From assembly GCF_019966595.1 (NCBI RefSeq), contig NZ_JAINFJ010000001.1, positions 992,001 to 1,056,000 on the forward strand: 64,000 nucleotides of DNA, read 5' to 3'. The position numbers were made by a program, and so were the translations under genes. Origin of the DNA: Oricola indica. Lineage in GTDB: Bacteria > Pseudomonadota > Alphaproteobacteria > Rhizobiales > Rhizobiaceae. The notes beneath the pieces are model-generated. The model searched no databases, was not told the origin of the DNA, and saw nothing but the letters and a program-made list of their open reading frames with translations. Below are positions 1 through 6,836 of this stretch, piece after piece. Position 1 is the stretch's first letter. Each line of letters starts with the position of its first letter.

Positions 1-647
1 AGTTCGCTCGCTTCAAAGCTCGCTTCACCGACCGGAGTTGTTTCCATGCGCGGTGTCGATGCCGTGGTCATTGATTTGTCGGTACCCTGCCCGCCTTCCA
101 TGTCGGTGCCGTAAACGGCGTCCTTCTCAGCCATCTGCTGATCATCGGTCATCGCCTCGTCGGCCGGCGCTTCGGCGGATGTGCGTTCCGGATCAAGAGC
201 GTCCCTGTCAAAGGCGGGAGCGTTCTCCAGTTCTTCCTTGGTCAGGTCGCCGACAAGCATGTGATCGCCATCGGCGTTGCTGACCCAAGTCAGCTCATCG
301 ATCGAAACGGCAACTTCTTTCTCGCCGATTCCGAGGAAACCGCCGACACCCGCGATCACGGCAACAGCTTTGCCGTCGGGCGTCATGATGATGTCATTGA
401 CGTCGCCGACGATCTCGGCATTTTCGTCCGAGCTGCCGTGGATCGAAGCGCCAATAAAGCGCGTCGCCAGGATCTGGTTCGGATCGGCCTGATAGAAACC
501 GTCGGTCGGGGCAGCGCCTTCATAGGGCTCCTGCGAGAAGATCGGTGCATTGTCCATTTCGCCGGTGTTCGACGCATCCTGAGCGTACGCAATCGGCGTC
601 GCAATCAGGGCGATGGATGCTGTGGTGGCCAAAAGATGCTTAAACAT
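1..647 (-). CDS. PRC-barrel domain protein, exported (3' end outside window)
   Basis: The reading frame begins at ATG 647-645 behind a good Shine-Dalgarno (AAAGGAT) and runs off the left edge, so about 215 residues are visible. Residues 1-22 form a signal peptide ending at AYA, so the product is probably periplasmic. Residues about 50-120 resemble a PRC-barrel: an ATRFIGASIHG-like opening, then strands with IVGDVNDIIM and a G-rich turn. The tail is acidic and rich in D, E and M. PRC-barrel proteins are common stress-induced proteins of rhizobia, but their biochemical role is not established. An exact EcfG promoter lies upstream at 733-757 on the same strand, so control by the general stress sigma factor is likely. 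Confidence 0.8.
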   Translation of the reverse strand, partial: MFKHLLATTASIALIATPIAYAQDASNTGEMDNAPIFSQEPYEGAAPTDGFYQADPNQILATRFIGASIHGSSDENAEIVGDVNDIIMTPDGKAVAVIAGVGGFLGIGEKEVAVSIDELTWVSNADGDHMLVGDLTKEELENAPAFDRDALDPERTSAEAPADEAMTDDQQMAEKDAVYGTDMEGGQGTDKSMTTASTPRMETTPVGEASFEASE

Positions 648-732
648 AGTAGTATCCTTTTCGTGAGTGTTTTCGCTCGCGCACCCGGTGGTCGCGACTT
701 TCCACGGACCGGCCGCCGGGTGTCTGGTGGCA

Positions 733-757
733 AACGCGCCCGACCGGCGGTGGTTCC
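733..757 (-). promoter_or_regulatory. EcfG-type promoter for the PRC-barrel gene
   Basis: On the minus strand this is GGAAC, 16 bases, CGTT, an exact match to the EcfG (general stress sigma) consensus. It lies 86 bases upstream of the ATG at 647 and points toward it. Confidence 0.8.
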
Positions 758-826
758 CGCAAATCTCAACGCCGATACACGAAATAGAATTCTGATCGCA
801 CCGAAACGCGCATTCCTCGACGCATG

Positions 827-851
827 GGAACGCCGAGCTGTTTCATCCGTT
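827..851 (+). promoter_or_regulatory. EcfG-type promoter for the small cysteine protein gene
   Basis: GGAAC at 827-831 and CGTT at 848-851 are separated by exactly 16 bases. It sits 21 bases upstream of the ATG at 873 and is divergent from the copy at 733-757. Confidence 0.8.
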
Positions 852-872
852 GTCTCCCCAAAGGAGACTGCG

Positions 873-1211
873 ATGGAAAACCTCGTCTTCGCCATTTTGA
901 TGCTTGGATGCGATCACACGCTCGAAGCCTGTGAGAACGTCCCCACCCCAATCGAATTCTACGCGTCGCGCGAGGCATGCGAGGAAATTCTTCCGCTTGC
1001 CTTTCACGAGGCCGAAACACACCCCATCGCCTTGGGCGATTGCGTCGCCATTCCGGAAAACTGGATCGAAAAAGACATCGTCTTCGAATGGTCTGTCGAT
1101 GAGGACGAGCGCCTGAAGATCGCCGTTCGCGGCGCCGATAACACCGTATTCGGCGATCCCACCGTCACCAAGGTCGCTTCGGGTAAAACCAGCCGCATGC
1201 CAGCGGGTTGA
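873..1211 (+). CDS. Small cysteine-containing protein of unknown function, GSR-regulated
   Basis: A 112-residue protein starting at ATG 873 behind AAGGAG (861-866). A much longer in-frame reading exists upstream, but the EcfG promoter at 827-851 and the Shine-Dalgarno fix this start. The N-terminus is a short hydrophobic stretch (about residues 3-12). Three cysteines follow at roughly 22, 35 and 56, with another inside the hydrophobic stretch, so disulfides after export are possible. The remainder is acidic. I do not recognise a named family. Position and promoter suggest a stress-induced, perhaps envelope, function. Confidence 0.7.
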   Translation: MENLVFAILMLGCDHTLEACENVPTPIEFYASREACEEILPLAFHEAETHPIALGDCVAIPENWIEKDIVFEWSVDEDERLKIAVRGADNTVFGDPTVTKVASGKTSRMPAG

Positions 1212-1222
1212 TCGTTCTCTCG

Positions 1223-1247
1223 GGAACCGAAACGCGCCCTCCGCGTT
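1223..1247 (+). promoter_or_regulatory. EcfG-type promoter for the small membrane protein-dps operon
   Basis: GGAAC at 1223-1227 and CGTT at 1244-1247 with 16 bases between. It lies 41 bases before the GTG at 1289. No second promoter of this kind is visible before dps. Confidence 0.8.
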
Positions 1248-1288
1248 GATGCGACATGCCTTATCGAAATCAAGAAAAGGAGAAAGCA

Positions 1289-1468
1289 GTGACCAAGCTT
1301 TCCACTGGAGAAGCACGCCAAGGCGAACGTGGTCGACCTGTCCTGATGGTCCTGATTGCAGGACTGGTCCTGGCCGGCGTCGCCGCCTTCGTACTCTACC
1401 CGTTCCAGCAGGATGCCGGCACGATCAGCGACGACACCACGGTCGGCGAGACTGTTGCCACGGACTGA
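1289..1468 (+). CDS. Short single-pass membrane protein, unknown, in operon with dps
   Basis: A 59-residue protein read from GTG 1289, preceded by AAAGGAGA (1277-1284 region). An ATG further upstream at 1256 is in frame but has no Shine-Dalgarno and lies only 8 bases past the -10 element of the promoter at 1223-1247. A hydrophilic basic N-terminus is followed by one membrane segment (about residues 18-39) and an acidic, threonine-rich tail. The family is unknown to me. Only 33 bases separate it from dps on the same strand, so the two are probably co-transcribed in the general stress response. Confidence 0.65.
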   Translation: MTKLSTGEARQGERGRPVLMVLIAGLVLAGVAAFVLYPFQQDAGTISDDTTVGETVATD

Positions 1469-1501
1469 TAGTCCGGCCCCCAACACACGAGGAGAAACCA
1501 A

Positions 1502-2008
1502 ATGTCACAAGCAGTTCTGAAACCGAAACTCGGTAAGGAAGAGATCGAAACCGGGCTTTCCGCGGATTCGCGCAAGGAGGTCGCCGAACATCTCTCGGCA
1601 ATTCTCACGGACACCTATTTCCTGGTAATCAAGTCGCACGTCTATCACTGGAACGTGGTCGGACCGCTGTTCCACTCGATCCATGTCCTGACCGAAGAGC
1701 ATTACAAGGATCTGTTCGACGCAGCGGACGTGATCGCTGAACGTATTCGCGCTCTGGGTCATCATGCACCGATCGCCAACGCGGCCGGTCCCGACAACGC
1801 CGTCGTTTCGCTCAACACCACGGCGCGCACAGCGCACGACATGGTCGCTGAACTGATCGACGACCACGAAGCGGCAATCCGCAAAATGCGCGCGGCTGCG
1901 GAAGCCGCCGAGAAAAGCGACGATTTCGTCTCGCACGACCTGCTCGTCGCGCGTCTGACCTTCCATGAGAAGGCAGTCTGGATGCTGCGTTCGCTCATCA
2001 CCGAGTGA
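1502..2008 (+). CDS. dps: Dps family DNA-protection/ferritin-like protein
   Basis: A 168-residue protein of normal Dps length. Dps dodecamers oxidise and store iron using peroxide and protect DNA in stressed cells. The ferroxidase signature is visible: H49 in YHWNV, D76 and E80 in the DVIAER stretch, with the same spacing as in E. coli Dps. The start at ATG 1502 has GAGGAG ten bases upstream. It is second in an operon behind a short membrane protein and ends in a strong hairpin at 2044-2078. The EcfG promoter at 1223 makes it a likely GSR effector. Confidence 0.93.
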   Translation: MSQAVLKPKLGKEEIETGLSADSRKEVAEHLSAILTDTYFLVIKSHVYHWNVVGPLFHSIHVLTEEHYKDLFDAADVIAERIRALGHHAPIANAAGPDNAVVSLNTTARTAHDMVAELIDDHEAAIRKMRAAAEAAEKSDDFVSHDLLVARLTFHEKAVWMLRSLITE

Positions 2009-2041
2009 CGCAGACGCGCATCCGGCAACACGCCGGGAGGA

Positions 2042-2086
2042 AAAGAGCCCGCGGGAAGCATTGCTCCCCGCGGGCTCTTTCTTGTT
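2042..2086. terminator. Bidirectional terminator between dps and the Crp/Fnr gene
   Basis: A 12-base-pair GC-rich stem (2044-2055 with 2067-2078) is flanked by A-rich sequence on the left and TTTCTTG on the right. It can serve dps (+) and the convergent regulator gene (-). Confidence 0.8.
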
Positions 2087-2842
2087 TTACAGGAATGGAC
2101 GCGCGAGGCCGGAAACCCCAGGCCAGCCCGCAATCTCCTTGAGCTTTTCGGCATCCCGGATCTCGAAGCCGGAATCATGCCAGGCGATCGTGTCGTTGTC
2201 GCACAGCTTGCGCAGCGTCTTGTTGGTGTGGACCAGCGAAAGACCCAGCGTATCGGCGACATGCTGCTGAGTGAGCGGTTCGATGCGGCTGTTTTTTTCG
2301 AACAACCCCACCGCAGCGGCGCGGTCTGAAAGGAAGGCGAGGAGATACGCCGCGCGCTCGATGGCAGTGCGCCGGCCGATCGACAGAAGATGCTCATCCA
2401 GCATCTGCTCCTCGCGCGCGGCAAGCCAGGTTATATCGAAACCCAATTCAGGCTGTTTCACGTACAACTCATAGATCCGGGAACGTTCGAACACGCAGAA
2501 CACCATGTCGGACAGTGCTTCCACAGAGTGCTGCATTTCGGTGTGCAGCGCGTTCTGCAATCCAACGAAATCACCGGGAAAAATATAATTGAGGATCTGG
2601 CGCCGGCCGTCCTCGAGCATCTTGTAGCGAAATCCCCATCCGGAAAGCACGGTATAGAGATGCGGGCTGTTCGACCCTTCGAGAAGAATGCTCGATCCGG
2701 TACTGCTAGCCAGTTCACCGCGCTTGAAAGCACTGACGAATTCGAGCTCTTCCCGCGAGAACGCGCGGAAGCTGTCGCTGCACAAGAGCGGGCACTCTTC
2801 GCACGAGACATTCAATGCCGACTTCGGCGGAGACACATTCAT
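2087..2842 (-). CDS. Crp/Fnr family transcriptional regulator
   Basis: A 251-residue protein. The start at ATG 2842 is preferred because GAGAGG precedes it; a TTG 27 bases upstream is also in frame. A cysteine cluster CEECPLLC lies near residues 14-21, followed by a cyclic-nucleotide-binding-like beta roll (about 45-150) and a Crp-type helix-turn-helix near the C-terminus (LTQQHVADTLGLSLVHTNKTL). The cysteine pattern recalls FNR/FixK-type sensors, but a full four-cysteine iron-sulfur set is not obvious, so the signal is unknown. It is transcribed divergently from a single-domain response regulator. Confidence 0.85.
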   Translation of the reverse strand: MNVSPPKSALNVSCEECPLLCSDSFRAFSREELEFVSAFKRGELASSTGSSILLEGSNSPHLYTVLSGWGFRYKMLEDGRRQILNYIFPGDFVGLQNALHTEMQHSVEALSDMVFCVFERSRIYELYVKQPELGFDITWLAAREEQMLDEHLLSIGRRTAIERAAYLLAFLSDRAAAVGLFEKNSRIEPLTQQHVADTLGLSLVHTNKTLRKLCDNDTIAWHDSGFEIRDAEKLKEIAGWPGVSGLARPFL

Positions 2843-2959
2843 TGGCAACCGACCTCTCAGACCAATCAAATAACGTCGGACACTATGTCTTTTTTTAATG
2901 ACCTAGACGAAAACGCATATCATAGCTTTAGTCTCCATCCCAAAATTGGAGATCGAGTT

Positions 2960-3310
2960 GTGCTTTCCGAAAAATCGGTCCTGATCGTCGAGGACAGCGC
3001 CCTGATCGCGGTGGATATCGAGTCGATCCTCGCCGAACTCGGCGCAACCGATATCGCGACCGAGGGCGGCGGGGAAACAAGAATCCCGGAATCCCGGCGC
3101 TTCGATCTTGCGGTCATCGACATCCACACGGCATCCGCGCTCGGTGACAGCCTGATCGAGAAACTCGGCCAGGAGTCCATCCCTGTGGTCTTTCTCACGA
3201 CCGGCGACGAAACCCGTATCGAAACAGGCTATACCGGGCGAAGCGAGATTGTGAGAAAGCCGTTCACCTACGAAGACCTCTGCGGAGCCTTCGCGCGCCT
3301 GCTGGGCTGA
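2960..3310 (+). CDS. Single-domain response regulator (receiver only)
   Basis: A 116-residue stand-alone receiver. Acidic residues E11/D12, the phosphorylation site D54 (VIDIH), T80 (VVFLTTGDE) and K100 (VRKPF) are all present. I chose GTG 2960 because GGAG stands 8 bases before it and the receiver fold begins immediately. An in-frame ATG at 2885 would add 25 AT-rich codons without a Shine-Dalgarno. There is no output domain. The TTG-containing stretch resembles the FATGUY-type receivers (SdrG of Sphingomonas) that modulate PhyR signalling. With ecfG-nepR-phyR beside it, a role in the same phosphorelay is a reasonable inference. Confidence 0.78.
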   Translation: MLSEKSVLIVEDSALIAVDIESILAELGATDIATEGGGETRIPESRRFDLAVIDIHTASALGDSLIEKLGQESIPVVFLTTGDETRIETGYTGRSEIVRKPFTYEDLCGAFARLLG

Positions 3311-3871
3311 TCACGCCGCGTTACCAACCAAAGGCCGGTTCATCACATGGGTCGAGACACCATCGGGGCCATACTCGCTGCTGTCCGACACGCCGAGAAG
3401 TTCGCTGAGCCGTTTGCGGGCGCGGGACACACGGCTTTTCACCGTCCCCACCGCGCAATCACAGATCTCGGCGGCTTCCTCGTATGACAGTCCGGTGGCG
3501 CCGATCAGGATAATGGCTTCACGCTGATCATCCGGGAGTTCGGCGAGCGCCGCCTGGAAATCCTGCATGTCCAGCTTGCCCGCCTGTTCGGGATGCGTCG
3601 CCATCGCGACGGTCAGCGCGCCATCCGCATCCGAGACTTCGCGGCCGCGCTTGCGCATCTGGCTGTAGAACTCATTGCGGAGAATCGTGAACAGCCAGGC
3701 GCGCAAATTGGTGCCCGGCTGAAAAGAGGCCTGTTTGTCCCACGCGCGGACGAGCGTCTCCTGCACGAGGTCATCGGCTTTGTCGGCCGTACCGCACAAC
3801 GAGATCGCAAAGGCGCGAAGATTGGGAATGGCGGTCAGAAGACCGTCCTTGAAATCCATCGCGTCAGTCAT
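3311..3871 (-). CDS. ecfG: General stress ECF sigma factor EcfG
   Basis: A 186-residue ECF sigma factor. Region 2 (about 15-85, with DLVQETLVRAW and LFTILRNEFYSQMRK) and region 4 (about 110-165, LPDDQREAIILIGATGLSYEE and a GTVKSRVSRARKRL recognition helix) are clear. The EcfG group drives the alphaproteobacterial general stress response and is held inactive by NepR. Its ATG overlaps the end of nepR by 8 bases. Its target promoters (GGAAC-N16-CGTT) are found throughout this part of the window. It meets the receiver gene end to end with no spacer. Confidence 0.93.
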   Translation of the reverse strand: MTDAMDFKDGLLTAIPNLRAFAISLCGTADKADDLVQETLVRAWDKQASFQPGTNLRAWLFTILRNEFYSQMRKRGREVSDADGALTVAMATHPEQAGKLDMQDFQAALAELPDDQREAIILIGATGLSYEEAAEICDCAVGTVKSRVSRARKRLSELLGVSDSSEYGPDGVSTHVMNRPLVGNAA

Positions 3872-4079
3872 GATCGGAATCCTTTGCAGGCCTCCCTTCC
3901 GCGGTCTCGAGCCTGTTTAAAAGCTCGAGGAAGCGATCGGGAACCGGTTCGTTCAGGACTTCGTCAAATTGCGCGCGCAGTTTCTTGCCGATCTGCGACG
4001 CGGCAAGATCGTCCAGCCTCGGCTTGTTATTTTTGCTCTCCGGCATTGGATCATCTGCCTGATTTTGCAATGCTGTCAT
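3864..4079 (-). CDS. nepR: Anti-sigma factor NepR
   Basis: A 71-residue protein with the NepR core: IGKKLRAQFDEVLNEPVPDR followed by FLELLNRLE, about residues 28-56. NepR binds EcfG and is sequestered by phosphorylated PhyR. The start at ATG 4079 has GAGAGGG upstream; a longer TTG reading lacks this. It overlaps ecfG by 8 bases, giving translational coupling. The gene pair is divergent from phyR, and a near-consensus EcfG promoter at 4108-4132 suggests autoregulation. Confidence 0.93.
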   Translation of the reverse strand: MTALQNQADDPMPESKNNKPRLDDLAASQIGKKLRAQFDEVLNEPVPDRFLELLNRLETAEGRPAKDSDHD

Positions 4080-4107
4080 TGGTTGTAACCCTCTCAATCT
4101 AGGCTAA

Positions 4108-4132
4108 AACGCCCCGGATTGAAAATGGTTGC
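4108..4132 (-). promoter_or_regulatory. Near-consensus EcfG promoter for nepR-ecfG
   Basis: On the minus strand it reads GCAAC, 16 bases, CGTT: one mismatch to the consensus with exact spacing, 29 bases from the nepR ATG. Confidence 0.65.
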
Positions 4133-4141
4133 GAAGTTTTT

Positions 4142-4166
4142 GGAACTTTTCTTTCCCGCATGCGTT
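4142..4166 (+). promoter_or_regulatory. EcfG-type promoter for phyR
   Basis: GGAAC at 4142-4146 and CGTT at 4163-4166, 16 bases apart, 35 bases before the phyR ATG. This gives positive feedback in the GSR circuit. Confidence 0.82.
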
Positions 4167-4201
4167 TTGGGCGGGATACGTGACTGATCAGGAGGGTTGA
4201 T

Positions 4202-4993
4202 ATGTCGCTTGCAGCCGAATTGTCAGGGCAGATTCCTTATCTGCGCCGCTATGCGCGATCGGTGATGGGATCTCAGACAAGCGCGGACAATTATGTCGGC
4301 GCCCTGCTTGAGGCTCTTATTTCCGATCCGTCTTCAATGCCGCAGGGTGAAGATACCCGGACGGCGCTTTACCGTTTCTTCGTTTCGCTCTGGTCATCCA
4401 TCGACATCAATCTGCGCGATCACCATGGCGCAGGGCTCGACGCGAACACGTCTAGAAACCTGCAGGCGATCTCGCCTCTCCCGCGCCAGGCCTTCCTGCT
4501 GGTCTTCGTCGAAGGCTTTACGCATGAAAAGGCTGCCTACATCCTGAATGTCGACGAGGCCGAGTTCGAAAAGCTCCTTGATGAAGCGCATCGCGATATC
4601 GCCTCTCAGGTGGCAACGAAGGTGCTCATCATCGAAGACGAGCCGCTGATCGCCATGGACATACAGGCCATGGTGGAAGATCTCGGGCACACGGTGACCG
4701 GCATCGCCCGCACCCACTCCGAGGCAATGAAGATGGTGGGCGAGGACCGGCCCGGCATCGTGCTGGCCGATATCCAGCTCGCTGATGGAAGCTCCGGCCT
4801 CGACGCGGTCAACGAGATCCTTCAGGACATGTCGCTTCCGGTCATTTTCATCACGGCATTTCCCGAGCGGCTACTGACGGGCGAACGCCCCGAACCGGCC
4901 TTCCTCGTTACCAAGCCGTTCGAACCAGCCGCCGTGTCCGCGCTGATCAGCCAGGCACTCTTCTTTCAGGAAGATGTGAAAAACGCCGCATAA
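4202..4993 (+). CDS. phyR: Anti-anti-sigma response regulator PhyR
   Basis: A 263-residue protein, the normal PhyR length. Residues 1-135 are a sigma-like domain (degenerate region 2 and region 4 helices) that mimics EcfG. Residues about 139-255 are a receiver with E145/D146, phosphorylation site D190 ([10 protein letters not shown]), T218 and K238 (VTKPF). On phosphorylation the sigma-like domain binds NepR and frees EcfG. The start at ATG 4202 has AGGAGG just upstream. It is divergent from nepR-ecfG and followed by a small DUF1328 gene and a HWE kinase. Confidence 0.95.
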   Translation: MSLAAELSGQIPYLRRYARSVMGSQTSADNYVGALLEALISDPSSMPQGEDTRTALYRFFVSLWSSIDINLRDHHGAGLDANTSRNLQAISPLPRQAFLLVFVEGFTHEKAAYILNVDEAEFEKLLDEAHRDIASQVATKVLIIEDEPLIAMDIQAMVEDLGHTVTGIARTHSEAMKMVGEDRPGIVLADIQLADGSSGLDAVNEILQDMSLPVIFITAFPERLLTGERPEPAFLVTKPFEPAAVSALISQALFFQEDVKNAA

Positions 4994-5008
4994 ACAGCGG
5001 TCGGGTTC

Positions 5009-5033
5009 GGAACCGGAGGAGAGCATGCACGTT
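5009..5033 (+). promoter_or_regulatory. EcfG-type promoter for the DUF1328 gene
   Basis: GGAAC at 5009-5013, 16 bases, CGTT at 5030-5033. It begins 16 bases after the phyR stop and lies 31 bases before the next ATG. Confidence 0.8.
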
Positions 5034-5064
5034 GTCACTTTGTGCAACAACAAGGAGATACGTT

Positions 5065-5229
5065 ATGCTTGGATGGGCTCTTACATTTCTCGTTGTCGCC
5101 CTGATCGCGGCTTTCCTCGGTTTCGGCGGAATTGCCGGCGCTTCAGCCGGCATTGCGAAAATCCTGTTCTTCGTGTTCCTGATCCTGTTTGCGATCAGCC
5201 TCGTGACACGGGTACTGAACAGAGCATGA
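5065..5229 (+). CDS. DUF1328 small membrane protein
   Basis: A 54-residue protein of two hydrophobic helices separated by a glycine-rich turn ([13 protein letters not shown]), the pattern of DUF1328/YtjA proteins. The start at ATG 5065 follows AAGGAGA. A longer in-frame reading from 5032 would begin inside the promoter at 5009-5033 and is rejected. The family is widespread and stress-linked, but its molecular function is unknown. It has its own EcfG promoter and is followed by a 14-base-pair hairpin. Confidence 0.85.
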   Translation: MLGWALTFLVVALIAAFLGFGGIAGASAGIAKILFFVFLILFAISLVTRVLNRA

Positions 5230-5234
5230 TTATC

Positions 5235-5268
5235 TTATCGGGCAGGTCCATGCCGACCTGCCCGATAA
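5235..5268 (+). terminator. Hairpin after the DUF1328 gene
   Basis: Perfect 14-base-pair inverted repeat (5235-5248 with 5255-5268) and a 6-base loop. No T-run follows, so it may attenuate rather than fully stop transcription into the kinase gene, which shows no promoter of its own that I recognise. Confidence 0.6.
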
Positions 5269-5286
5269 CTGTATTGGCGTAGAAGA

Positions 5287-6255
5287 ATGCCCAATCGCAC
5301 ACTCGTCTTGGAATCGCTGGTGGGCACACCGGTCACGATTTTCTTTCAGGATCTGAACGGCGATTATCAGTGGTTCGTGAACCCCCAATCTGTATGGGCC
5401 GAATGGGACCGGACGGGCACCAACGAATGCCTTCTTTTTCATGACAATGATCGTCAGAAGCTGGCGAAGGCGAAACAACTGGCTTCCGAAACCGGGGAAG
5501 CCCGCAGCGTCGATGTGACCGCGTTCGCGGATGACGAGTCCGGGCGCCCGGCGCATTGGAACCTTCATTTCACGATCAATCGGAAGCGCGATCAGGAGAC
5601 GGGTGCGGACGGGTACATTTGTTCGTGCATCGATGTCACGGATCAAAAACAGCGCGAACAAACGCTGAAGAACCTGCTGCGCGAAGTCGCTCACCGGTCC
5701 AAGAACATGCTCGCCATGGTGCTGAGCCTGTCGTCGCAGACGGCGCGCGTGGCGCCGACCAAGACCGAGTATATCCGACGGTTCACCGGCCGGCTGCAAT
5801 CACTCGCCAAGTCCCAGGATGTGATCACCGAGAGCGACTGGCGCGGCTCGACCCTCTCGGATCTCGTGCGACGCCAGGTGCGCGATGTGGTTCCGCTGGC
5901 CGACGGCAAGATCACATTCGAGGGCGACAATATCGAGCTTGGCCCGAACGGCACCCTGCATATCGGCTTGGCCCTGCATGAACTGGTGACCAACGCGCTG
6001 GTTCACGGCGCGCTGTCGCTGGCCGACAGCGTGATTACCATCAGTTGTCATCGCGAGCCGGGACCGGATGCAAACGCGACACTCATCTGGCGCGAAACGC
6101 CGCGTGTGCACTCTTCCGTCGACAAGCAGCAAAGCTTCGGCCGCACCATGCTCGAACGTATCGTGCCGGCCGCAATCAATGGCGAAGGCTCCCTCGAGCT
6201 CAGCAATGACGCGGTCGTCTACACGCTCTCGATCGGACATTCGGAAATTATCTGA
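5287..6255 (+). CDS. Soluble HWE-family sensor histidine kinase (PAS plus kinase), candidate PhyR kinase
   Basis: A 322-residue protein. Residues 1-118 look like a PAS/PAC sensor (ending CIDVTDQKQRE). Residues 128-180 form the dimerisation helix with phospho-acceptor H136 in VAHRSKNML (HRxxN type). The ATPase part has H231 and N236 in LHELVTNALVHGALS and the W-x-E motif at W268-E270, which defines the HWE group. The last glycine box is short. There is no transmembrane segment, so it senses a cytoplasmic cue. HWE/HRxxN kinases such as PhyK commonly phosphorylate PhyR, and the gene sits 58 bases behind the DUF1328 gene next to phyR. The partner is inferred from position. Confidence 0.88.
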   Translation: MPNRTLVLESLVGTPVTIFFQDLNGDYQWFVNPQSVWAEWDRTGTNECLLFHDNDRQKLAKAKQLASETGEARSVDVTAFADDESGRPAHWNLHFTINRKRDQETGADGYICSCIDVTDQKQREQTLKNLLREVAHRSKNMLAMVLSLSSQTARVAPTKTEYIRRFTGRLQSLAKSQDVITESDWRGSTLSDLVRRQVRDVVPLADGKITFEGDNIELGPNGTLHIGLALHELVTNALVHGALSLADSVITISCHREPGPDANATLIWRETPRVHSSVDKQQSFGRTMLERIVPAAINGEGSLELSNDAVVYTLSIGHSEII

Positions 6256-6261
6256 GAGAAC

Positions 6262-6299
6262 AAAAAAAGAGAGAACCGGCGGGGGGCTCCGGTTCTCTC
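6262..6299 (-). terminator. Terminator for the Rho_N-type gene
   Basis: An 11-base-pair stem (6269-6279 with 6289-6299) is followed on the minus strand by seven T. It can also end kinase transcription from the plus strand. Confidence 0.75.
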
Positions 6300-6410
6300 A
6301 AGGCGCCTGAGGGGAAGAGCGCCTGCTGCTGAAATCGACTTGTTGTGTCGCTTGCATCAACAGAACGCTCGAAAAAGCATCCAGTTCCACCTACAGAAAA
6401 AAAAAATATT

Positions 6411-6671
6411 TCAGTGATCGCGAAGAGCGGCGATCAAGTCGTCCTTGTTCATGTCGGAACGGCCATCGATCCCGATCTCACGGGCGCGATCATAGAGTTC
6501 GTCTTTGGTCCAATCTTCATAAGGAGCGGCCTTGCCGCCCTTTTTCGACGGCTTGCCACCCCCCGCTTTCGCGTTTGCGATGCGTGCGGCTTTTTCCTTC
6601 GAGGCACCATCATCTCGAAGGGATTCATAGACATCGTCGTTCTTGATGCTCGGACCATGATCTTTTGACAT
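6411..6671 (-). CDS. Small protein with Rho-N/SAP-like C-terminal motif
   Basis: An 86-residue, highly charged protein. It starts at ATG 6671 behind AAAAGGAGA; longer readings lack this and run through the promoter. Residues 1-45 are lysine- and glycine-rich. Residues about 52-86 (WTKDELYDRAREIGIDG then MNKDDLIAALR) match the Rho termination factor N-terminal/SAP-like helix pattern that binds nucleic acid. It resembles short rhizobial DUF7218-type proteins. A one-mismatch EcfG promoter at 6737-6761 suggests GSR control. Function unknown; nucleic acid binding is an inference. Confidence 0.75.
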   Translation of the reverse strand: MSKDHGPSIKNDDVYESLRDDGASKEKAARIANAKAGGGKPSKKGGKAAPYEDWTKDELYDRAREIGIDGRSDMNKDDLIAALRDH

Positions 6672-6736
6672 CGAAAATCTCCTTTTCCGGAACGATGATC
6701 TGCCGCTCGCGCGGCACTGTTCGTGTATGCTGGACC

Positions 6737-6761
6737 AACGCGTAATCGCGGGAATGGTTCT
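6737..6761 (-). promoter_or_regulatory. Near-consensus EcfG promoter for the Rho_N-type gene
   Basis: On the minus strand: AGAAC, 16 bases, CGTT, 66 bases upstream of ATG 6671. One mismatch in the -35 element. Its -35 end lies 16 bases from the divergent promoter at 6778. Confidence 0.6.
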
Positions 6762-6777
6762 GACTCCTTTCCACCGG

Positions 6778-6802
6778 GGAACGGGGCGGTGCCCGAAGCG
6801 TT
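6778..6802 (+). promoter_or_regulatory. EcfG-type promoter for the DUF2254 gene
   Basis: GGAAC at 6778-6782, 16 bases, CGTT at 6799-6802. It rules out any start for the next gene upstream of about 6808. Confidence 0.8.
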
Positions 6803-6836
6803 CTATGGTGATAGGCTGGCCAGCAGGGGGGCATGC

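Noticed and set aside
2885-2959. Upstream ATG extension of the single-domain receiver
   Set aside because: No Shine-Dalgarno, AT-rich codons outside the receiver fold, and GTG 2960 has GGAG at good spacing.
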